Assembly (NCBI RefSeq): GCF_003351225.1
Contig: NZ_QQSY01000001.1
Location: 810,124-874,123 of the forward strand
Length of the DNA stretch: 64,000 nt
Origin: Dyella solisilvae
GTDB taxonomy: Bacteria; Pseudomonadota; Gammaproteobacteria; Xanthomonadales; Rhodanobacteraceae
Direction: 5' to 3'
The position numbers and the translations under genes are program-made. This document shows, piece by piece, positions 58,050-64,000 of the stretch. Within the stretch, counting starts at the first letter, position 1; the number at the start of each line of letters is the position of its first letter. The notes beneath the pieces were generated by a model, which saw only the letters and a list, made by a program, of their open reading frames with translations, made no database searches and had not been told where the DNA came from.

Positions 58050-59120
58050 TCAAGGAGTGGCGGAGCTCACGCTTGTCCCTTCGGTCACGTCTGCACTCCC
58101 GGCAGCGGTCAGATGGTGCTTTAACCCCAGCGCGGGCTTCTCGACCAAGTGCCACGAGGCGTAGGCACAGGCCAACGTCGCGAGCAGGGAAATCAGCAGG
58201 GTCAGCGCGTAGCCGTGACGGAATCCAATCACCGCGATGATCGATTGCTGTACCAAGTACGCGTAGATGTAGATGCCATAGGACAAGTCGCCATACCGTC
58301 CTGCGCGCGATAGCCACGGCGTGGACCGGTTGCCGAACCAGATGACCACGAAGGGCAGCACCAGATACAACGCCAGGTACGAATAGTTCAAGACGGCCGC
58401 CACTGATGCCATTGCCCCCAGGCAGGCAGCCAGCAGCAGCGGCCGACGGGCCCAGGCGGACTGCCAGTGGAACAGCACGACGCCGTAACAGAAAAAACAC
58501 CCGTACTCGCAGCCAAATCCGGGCTTGGGATAGGCCGCGGCCGGATTTCGCTGAACGTCAAACACGACGAACATATAGAAGGCGTACGCAACGACGACAG
58601 TCAGCAGCGGCACGCGCAGCCGCGCACTCAGCAGGCCGCACGCGCCAGCCACCATCAAGATGGCGTACCAGCGCACTTCCAAAGGAATGGTCCACAGCGA
58701 ACCATTGACCACACTCCATACGTTGCCATGGAAAACGCCTGGCAGATCGGGCTGCTGGATCAAGCCGAGCTGCTCCAGATACTTCCAGGTCTGCGCGTCC
58801 TGAAAGTAGGCGCCCAACGACTCCTCAGTAAATACCGGCCCGACCACGAAGGTAGTTAGGACCACTACCACGCCAAGTCCAGGCCAGATGCGGAGGAATC
58901 GCCGTACCGCGAACCGCCAGGGATGGGGATCACGCCTCCAGCTTTGCGCGACCAGGTAGCCGCTGAGCACGAAAAACACCAACACACCTAGCGTGCCCAT
59001 AGTCACCAAGCCAAAGGGGCGCGGCTCCAGCAAGAACATCAGCGCGTACTGGTGGCCAGACAAAACCATCAGAGCCGCCATTAGCCTGACGAAATCAAAA
59101 TTGTTCACCCTGCTGTGCAA
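58050..59120 (-). CDS. Acyltransferase-3 family integral membrane protein
   Basis: This 356-residue protein with about ten membrane helices transfers acyl (often acetyl) groups to extracytoplasmic sugars. NNFDFVRLMAALMVLSGHQY carries the conserved Arg and the catalytic His; VFFVLSGYLVAQSW, FAVRRFLRIWPGLGVVV and NGSLWTIPLEVRWY are family motifs. No ATG fits; a TTG at 59120 has GGGGAGAG 5 nt upstream and is the best start, with a GTG 12 nt further in as an alternative. Base composition is a little lower in GC than neighbours. It may modify lipopolysaccharide or exopolysaccharide, but no glycan cluster is adjacent. Confidence 0.9.
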   Translation of the reverse strand: MHSRVNNFDFVRLMAALMVLSGHQYALMFLLEPRPFGLVTMGTLGVLVFFVLSGYLVAQSWRRDPHPWRFAVRRFLRIWPGLGVVVVLTTFVVGPVFTEESLGAYFQDAQTWKYLEQLGLIQQPDLPGVFHGNVWSVVNGSLWTIPLEVRWYAILMVAGACGLLSARLRVPLLTVVVAYAFYMFVVFDVQRNPAAAYPKPGFGCEYGCFFCYGVVLFHWQSAWARRPLLLAACLGAMASVAAVLNYSYLALYLVLPFVVIWFGNRSTPWLSRAGRYGDLSYGIYIYAYLVQQSIIAVIGFRHGYALTLLISLLATLACAYASWHLVEKPALGLKHHLTAAGSADVTEGTSVSSATP

Positions 59121-59172
59121 CGGCTCTCCCCCCTTCCTCTGCCTTGGCTTATCGCCAGACGGCGGCTTGAAG

Positions 59173-60474
59173 TCAAGCCGAAGCGTCGGGCAGCACCGGG
59201 GCCGACAGATTCGCGGACAGGCTTGACGGATGCCGCACCTGCCCTTCACCCCGCACAACAAAACGCTCCACCGTCAGCGACTCCGCCCCCATCGGCCCGT
59301 AGGCGTGCAGGCGGGTGGTGGATATGCCGATCTCGGCGCCCAGGCCCAGTTCGCCGCCATCGGAAAAGCGCGAGGACGCGTTGACCATCACCACCGCCGA
59401 ACGCAACGCCTGCACGAAGCGCTGCGCGGTGGCCTCATCGCGGGTGGCGATGACTTCGGTGTGGTCGGAGCCATGGCGACGGATGTGGGCGATAGCCTGT
59501 TCCAGGTCGTCCACCACGCGGATGGCCAGGATCAGGTCGAGGAACTCGGCCGCATAGTCGTCCTCGGTGGCGGGCTTCGCCCCCGGCGCCAGCGCGCAAA
59601 CCGTCTCGTCACCGCGTAGCTCCACGCCGCGCTCTTGCAGCGCTTTCGCGGCCAGCGGCAGGAACGATGCGGCGACCTCGCGATGCACCAGCAAGGTCTC
59701 CAGCGCATTGCACACTCCCGGCCGCGAGGTCTTGCCGTCCACAAGCAGGCCCAGCGCCAGCTCGAGGTCCGCGGCGCGATCCACGTAGAGGTGGCAGACG
59801 CCCTTGTAGTGTTTGATGACCGGCACGCGCGCGTGCTCCGTCACGAAGCGGATCAGCCCTTCGCCGCCCCGCGGAATGGCAAGGTCAATGATGTCAGCCA
59901 GTTGCAGCAGCTCGACCATGGCCTCGCGACGCAAATCGGTCAGCAGAGTCACAGCGGCGGCGGGCAGGCCATGCGCACTAAGCGCGTCATGCAGCGCCGC
60001 CGCGATGGCCGTGTTGGAATGAATCGCCTCGGAGCCGCCGCGCAGGATCACCGCATTGCCGGCCATCAGGCACAGCGCCGCCGCATCGGCTGTCACGTTG
60101 GGCCGGGCTTCGTAGATCATCGCCACCACGCCCAGGGGAATGCGTACGCGCTCGATACCGATGCCGTTGGGCCGCGTCTCGCGTCGGGTGACTACGCCAA
60201 CAGGGTCGGGCAGGTTGGCGACTTCACGCAGGGCCTGCGCGATCGTCGCGACGCGCGCCTCATCGAGGCGCAGCCGGTCAAGCATGGCGCCCTGCACGCC
60301 CTTGGCCGCCGCCTGCTGCATGTCCTGCGCATTGGCGGCTAGGATCTCGCCCGCATGGCGCTCAAGCGATGCCGCCATGTCCATCATCAGTGCGCGCTTG
60401 GCGTCCGTGGAGAGCACCGCGACATCAGATGCTGCGTCGCGGGCAGCCATCGCCAGGGATCGAATATCACTCAC
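59173..60474 (-). CDS. proA: Gamma-glutamyl phosphate reductase
   Basis: A 433-residue aldehyde-dehydrogenase-fold enzyme making glutamate-5-semialdehyde with NADPH, the second step of proline synthesis. Visible are [36 protein letters not shown] and the catalytic Cys in [15 protein letters not shown]. It starts with GTG overlapping the proB stop (GTGA), so the two are coupled. The C-terminal about 15 residues beyond the usual [11 protein letters not shown] end are an extension. Confidence 0.96.
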   Translation of the reverse strand: MSDIRSLAMAARDAASDVAVLSTDAKRALMMDMAASLERHAGEILAANAQDMQQAAAKGVQGAMLDRLRLDEARVATIAQALREVANLPDPVGVVTRRETRPNGIGIERVRIPLGVVAMIYEARPNVTADAAALCLMAGNAVILRGGSEAIHSNTAIAAALHDALSAHGLPAAAVTLLTDLRREAMVELLQLADIIDLAIPRGGEGLIRFVTEHARVPVIKHYKGVCHLYVDRAADLELALGLLVDGKTSRPGVCNALETLLVHREVAASFLPLAAKALQERGVELRGDETVCALAPGAKPATEDDYAAEFLDLILAIRVVDDLEQAIAHIRRHGSDHTEVIATRDEATAQRFVQALRSAVVMVNASSRFSDGGELGLGAEIGISTTRLHAYGPMGAESLTVERFVVRGEGQVRHPSSLSANLSAPVLPDASA

Positions 60475-61634
60475 GCGTCGACCTCCCCGGTCGCCTCTAT
60501 TTCACCCAACGACACCATGTCGTCGCGATGCACGACCTCGGCGCCATAGCTGTAACCCAGCACCTCACCGACCTTGCTGCTGTGCAGTCCGGCCAGACGC
60601 CGAACCTCGCCGGCGCCGTACTGACAGATGCCACGAGCCACCGCGGCGCCGTCGGCGCCGATGATCTCGACCAGGTCGCCGCGATGAAACTCGCCGTGCG
60701 CCTGCACGATGCCGCCGGGCAGCAGCGACGCCCGCCGGCCGGACAGCGCTGAGACCGCGCCGGCATCGACCTGGATCGATCCGCTGGCTGCTGGGGCATG
60801 CCGCAGCCAGTACTTGCGGGCCTGCATGCGTGTGCGCGCCGCGTCGAACAGCGTGCCGCGCAGAATTCCACGCCTCAGGGCTTCGACCGTGGCCGCATCA
60901 CGTCCGCTGAACAACACGGTAGGAATGCCCGCCGCCGCCGCCTTCGCGGCTGCCTCGAGCTTGGTGTGCATGCCGCCGGTGCCCACCGCGCTGCCGCTGC
61001 CGCCCGCCATCGCCAGGACCTCCGGCGTCAGCGCGGTCACCCGGGCCAGCGGGGTGGCGCCCGGATCACGGCGCGGATCGGCGCTGTACAGCGCGTCGAT
61101 GTCGGAGGCGATCAGCAACAGGTCGGCGTCGACCAGCGCCGCCACGATGGCCGCGAGATTGTCGTTGTCGCCCAGCTTCAATTCGTCGACGGCGACCGTG
61201 TCGTTCTCGTTGACGACGGGCAACACGTCCAGCGCCAGCAGCTCACGCAGTGTGGCGCGCGCGTTGAGGTAACGACGGCGGTTGCGCAGGTCGTCGTGTG
61301 TAAGCAGCACCTGGGCCACCGGCTGAGGGCTGAGCGATTGCCACAACGCGATCATCGGGGCCTGGCCCAGCGCAGCCAGCGCCTGGCGGGCGGCGAGGTC
61401 GCCGCCGGCCGGTGCATGCGCACGCAGTTGCGCGCGCCCCGCCGCGACGGCGCCGGAGGACACCAGCACCACCTGGCGACCGGCAGCCCGACTATCGGCG
61501 ATGAAGGCAGCGAGCGCCTGGGCATATTGGGAAGTCAGGCCACCACCGTCGGCAGCCAGCAGGTTGCTGCCGACCTTGAGCACCGCCCGCCGCCATGACG
61601 GCAGGGCCTGCTCGGTCAGGTGATGAGCGCTCAT
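60471..61634 (-). CDS. proB: Glutamate 5-kinase
   Basis: A 387-residue amino-acid kinase plus C-terminal PUA domain. The kinase part has [54 protein letters not shown] and the [18 protein letters not shown] loop. The PUA domain begins near residue 290 ([20 protein letters not shown]). It phosphorylates glutamate for proline synthesis and is normally feedback-inhibited by proline. Its start overlaps the stop of a cupin gene and its stop overlaps proA. Confidence 0.96.
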   Translation of the reverse strand: MSAHHLTEQALPSWRRAVLKVGSNLLAADGGGLTSQYAQALAAFIADSRAAGRQVVLVSSGAVAAGRAQLRAHAPAGGDLAARQALAALGQAPMIALWQSLSPQPVAQVLLTHDDLRNRRRYLNARATLRELLALDVLPVVNENDTVAVDELKLGDNDNLAAIVAALVDADLLLIASDIDALYSADPRRDPGATPLARVTALTPEVLAMAGGSGSAVGTGGMHTKLEAAAKAAAAGIPTVLFSGRDAATVEALRRGILRGTLFDAARTRMQARKYWLRHAPAASGSIQVDAGAVSALSGRRASLLPGGIVQAHGEFHRGDLVEIIGADGAAVARGICQYGAGEVRRLAGLHSSKVGEVLGYSYGAEVVHRDDMVSLGEIEATGEVDA

Positions 61635-61990
61635 GCCGAGCCCTCCGCCGGAGCGTCGATGCGATCCCCGTGGCTGCGCGGCGAAGACACAACCAGCATC
61701 CGCACGTCCGCCACGCCATCGTTGCGGACCTGGTGCGCGCCGCCGGGTGGCACGTGCAGCCCCTGCCCTGCCTGCAGCTGGAATTCCTCGCCATCCAGCT
61801 CGATGGTCAGCTCGCCCGCCAGCACGTAGAAGAACTGGCGGGATCGCGCATGCCGGTGGCGCGCCTCGAAGGCGCCGCCGGGCATGCGTTCCTCGATCAC
61901 GCTCAGGTCACCGCCGGCCAGCAGGTGCCAGCCGTCGCAACCCTGTCCCCATCGATAATGTTCGGCACTCCCCGTACTGACGGTCCCCAT
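61631..61990 (-). CDS. Small cupin protein coupled to proB
   Basis: A 119-residue single-cupin protein: FEARHRHARSRQFFYVLAGE with the two His and the Gln/Tyr of motif 1, and GLHVPPGGAHQVRN as motif 2. A good GGAGAGGG site precedes the ATG, which lies 14 nt after the argH stop. It overlaps proB (ATGA). Substrate and activity are unknown; the coupling suggests a role linked to glutamate, proline or arginine metabolism, but that is inference. Confidence 0.9.
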   Translation of the reverse strand: MGTVSTGSAEHYRWGQGCDGWHLLAGGDLSVIEERMPGGAFEARHRHARSRQFFYVLAGELTIELDGEEFQLQAGQGLHVPPGGAHQVRNDGVADVRMLVVSSPRSHGDRIDAPAEGSA

Positions 61991-62004
61991 GCCCTCTCCA
62001 CCAT

Positions 62005-63300
62005 TTAGCCATCCAGACGGCTGAGTCTAGCGCGCAATTCGTCCAGCCGCAGGTCATTACCCGAACCGGGCGATACGCGCGCCGCCAGGCTGCCCTCGGG
62101 GGTGCGCCCCTCGCCCGCCGAGGCCGCGGCGTCGGCCGCCGCCCTATAGGCATCGCGGAACGGCACGCCGGCCGCCGCCTGTTCGATCGCCACGTCGGTG
62201 GCGTACATGGCCGGCTCGATCGCTGCGCGCATGGCCGGCTCGTTCCACGCCATGCGCGCCAGCAGGTCCGGAACCAGCTCCAGCGCGGCCAGGCCATGGC
62301 GGCAGCCGTGGAACAGCGAGCCCTTGGAGAACTGCAGGTCGCGCTGATAGCCCGAAGGCAGCGACAGCAGCTGTTCGATCTCGGTGCGCGCCGCCGCCAC
62401 GCTGGCGTAGCTGGCGCGCAGCAGTTCCACCACGTCCGGGTTCCGCTTGTTGGGCATGATCGAGCTGCCGGTGGTGTATTCCGACGGCAGCTTCACGAAG
62501 TCGAACTCGGCGGTGGTGAACAGGGAAAGATCCCAGGCCAGGCGACGCAAATCCAGCAAGGCGCCGGCTATGGCCTCCAGCACGGCCATCTCGAACTTGC
62601 CGCGCGAGAGCTGTGCGTAGATCGGCGACACCTGCATGCGCGCAAAGCCCAGCGCCTGCGTGGTGTGTTCGCGATCGAGCTTGAGGTTCACCCCGTAACC
62701 GGCGGCCGTACCCAGCGGGTTGGCGTCGATCAGCAGCGCCGTCTGCTTCGCGCGCAGCGCGTTGTCGATGAACCCCTCCGCGAATCCGGCGAACCACATC
62801 GCGGTAGACGACACCACCGCGCGCTGCAGGTGGGTATAGCCCGGCAACGGGATGGCCGGCTGCGCGGCGCGCTCCAGGCAGACCGATGCGATCGCCTTGC
62901 AGTGCTGCTCCAGCGCAGCCAGCTGTTCCTTCAGCCACAGGCGCGTGGCCACCAGGATCTGGTCATTGCGGCTGCGGCCGGTGTGCACGCGGCGGCCGGC
63001 GTCGCCAAGGCGCTCGGTGAGGCGCGCCTCAATGGCCGAGTGGCCGTCCTCGTAGCGCTCGTCCAGCACAAAAGCGCCGGCGCGAAAATCTTCGGTAAGC
63101 GCGTCCAGCTCGCGTTTGAGCGCGGAGGCCTCGTCGGCGCTGACCACGCCGATGTTGGCCAGACCCTCCACATGGGCCTTGCTGGCGGTGATGTCATGCA
63201 GGAAGAACTCGCGATCCAGCAGCACGTCGTCGCCGGCGAGAAACTGCATGATGCGGGCGTCGATCTTGATGTTGGACTTCTGCCAGAGGGGCTGGGACAT
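62005..63300 (-). CDS. argH: Argininosuccinate lyase
   Basis: A 431-residue fumarase/aspartase-superfamily enzyme that releases arginine and fumarate. Signature elements are GRSRNDQ near residue 107, the [19 protein letters not shown] segment and the lyase signature [22 protein letters not shown] precedes the ATG. The N-terminus is a little shorter than in E. coli. It follows argC, with a repeat element in between. Confidence 0.96.
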   Translation of the reverse strand: MSQPLWQKSNIKIDARIMQFLAGDDVLLDREFFLHDITASKAHVEGLANIGVVSADEASALKRELDALTEDFRAGAFVLDERYEDGHSAIEARLTERLGDAGRRVHTGRSRNDQILVATRLWLKEQLAALEQHCKAIASVCLERAAQPAIPLPGYTHLQRAVVSSTAMWFAGFAEGFIDNALRAKQTALLIDANPLGTAAGYGVNLKLDREHTTQALGFARMQVSPIYAQLSRGKFEMAVLEAIAGALLDLRRLAWDLSLFTTAEFDFVKLPSEYTTGSSIMPNKRNPDVVELLRASYASVAAARTEIEQLLSLPSGYQRDLQFSKGSLFHGCRHGLAALELVPDLLARMAWNEPAMRAAIEPAMYATDVAIEQAAAGVPFRDAYRAAADAAASAGEGRTPEGSLAARVSPGSGNDLRLDELRARLSRLDG

Positions 63301-63311
63301 AAAGAATCCTT

Positions 63312-63402
63312 GAGAAAATAGTAGGCAGAAGTGAGAAACGAGAGAAAGCGAGAGTCGAAGGCATAACTCTCACTACTCACTCCTCTTCACTCACTTCTCG
63401 CC
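63312..63402. repeat. Intergenic hairpin repeat, copy 2
   Basis: Between the argC stop and the argH start, this element is related to the one at 49457: the same GAAAATAGT end, AGAAGTGAG-type left arm and CTCTCACTACTCACTCCT block (63367-63384). Its arms pair less well than copy 1. Confidence 0.7.
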
Positions 63403-63403
63403 T

Positions 63404-64000
63404 TCAAACCGGAATCGCGGTGTACTCGTCCACGCCAATCGCGCGGTTGATGTTCTGCATGGCCTGCGTCGCGGCGCCCTTGAGCAGGTTGTCCAGGGTC
63501 GCCACCACCACGACGCGCTTGCCGTCGCTGGAAACGGCGAAGCCGCCGATGTCCACGTGGTGCTTGTGCGCAATCTGGCTGACCCACGGCGCCTCGTCCT
63601 GCACGTGCACCAGCTTTTCGCCGTCATAGGCGCCATGGAAGCGGTTCACGATGTCCTCGCGCTTCACCGGGCGGGCCAGATACAGGTTGGTGGTGACGGT
63701 GAGACCACGGAAGTGCGGCGCCACGTGCGGCATGAACTCCACCGGCACGCCCAGGTGGCGGCTGGCCTCCTTCTCATGCATGTGCCCGGTGAGCGAGTAC
63801 GGCATCAGGTTGTCGCGCAGCTTCTCGGGATCGTTGCGGTCAGACGGGGTCGTGCCGGCGCCCGAGTAGCCCGACACGCCGAAACTCACCGGCGGCGCCG
63901 CCAACAGGTCCTTCAGCGGAGCAATCGACAGCTGCACCGCGGTTGCATAGCAGCCCGGATTGCTGATGCGCTTTTCGCCGCGCCAACGCTGGCGGGTCAG
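63404..64000 (-). CDS. argC: N-acetyl-gamma-glutamyl-phosphate reductase, 5' part outside the window
   Basis: About 198 C-terminal codons are present and the frame is open to base 64000, so the start lies beyond the edge. The catalytic Cys is in [62 protein letters not shown] and [19 protein letters not shown] are typical of ArgC. It reduces N-acetylglutamyl phosphate in arginine synthesis (Xanthomonadales also use N-acetylcitrulline intermediates later in the pathway). Confidence 0.95.
   Translation of the reverse strand: MTRQRWRGEKRISNPGCYATAVQLSIAPLKDLLAAPPVSFGVSGYSGAGTTPSDRNDPEKLRDNLMPYSLTGHMHEKEASRHLGVPVEFMPHVAPHFRGLTVTTNLYLARPVKREDIVNRFHGAYDGEKLVHVQDEAPWVSQIAHKHHVDIGGFAVSSDGKRVVVVATLDNLLKGAATQAMQNINRAIGVDEYTAIPV

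Overview
The window reads as chromosomal DNA of a high-GC gammaproteobacterium of the Xanthomonadales, most likely Rhodanobacteraceae (Dyella, Luteibacter or Rhodanobacter-like). This is inferred from the gene order argC-argH-(cupin)-proB-proA, a kynurenine-pathway pair (ACMSD and kynureninase), a Feo operon ending in a short Cys-rich membrane protein, and a SapC-family gene. Nothing in the window fixes the genus. No tRNA, rRNA, CRISPR array or complete insertion sequence was seen.

Layout. 1-2490 (minus, cut by the window edge) is a lipoprotein-type subtilisin autotransporter. 2.7-18.1 kb (mostly plus) carries a leucine/isovalerate (liu-type) catabolic set: thiolase, MCC carboxyltransferase subunit, methylglutaconyl-CoA hydratase, MCC biotin-carrying subunit and HMG-CoA lyase. 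Unrelated genes split this set: an ArsR/SRPBCC pair, twin Sel1-like secreted proteins, a Fur-box-controlled feoAB operon and an MBL-fold hydrolase. No isovaleryl-CoA dehydrogenase is present. 18.2-25.0 kb (plus) holds a GIY-YIG-like protein, a LytS/LytTR two-component pair, a small lipoprotein, and a tightly coupled run of an amidohydrolase, three GNAT acetyltransferases and a YdeI-type protein.

24,983-47,973 (minus) is the dominant feature: a SapC-family gene, then one uninterrupted 20.5-kb reading frame for a two-partner-secretion exoprotein (TpsA) of about 6,830 residues, then its TpsB outer-membrane transporter, 8 nt downstream. The TpsA has a long signal region, a TPS domain with a DPNGI motif, thousands of residues of beta-helix-type repeats, two helical or low-complexity islands, a non-repetitive central block, long-period DNA tandem repeats near its C-terminus, and ten mature cysteines in five close pairs. 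The lipoprotein protease at the left edge resembles Bordetella SphB1, which matures the TpsA protein FHA, so the two could form a secretion and processing system.

48.7-53.6 kb holds an SDR dehydrogenase, the EF-P paralogue EfpL/YeiP, an AmpD/AmiD-type amidase lipoprotein, a FUSC-family membrane protein and a YciI-family protein. 53.9-58.0 kb carries ACMSD and kynureninase with two secreted proteins of unknown function between them, one visibly AT-richer than its surroundings. 58.0-64.0 kb (minus) holds an acyltransferase-3 membrane protein and the proline/arginine genes proA, proB, a cupin gene, argH and the 3' part of argC. Two related intergenic hairpin repeats sit before efpL and between argC and argH.
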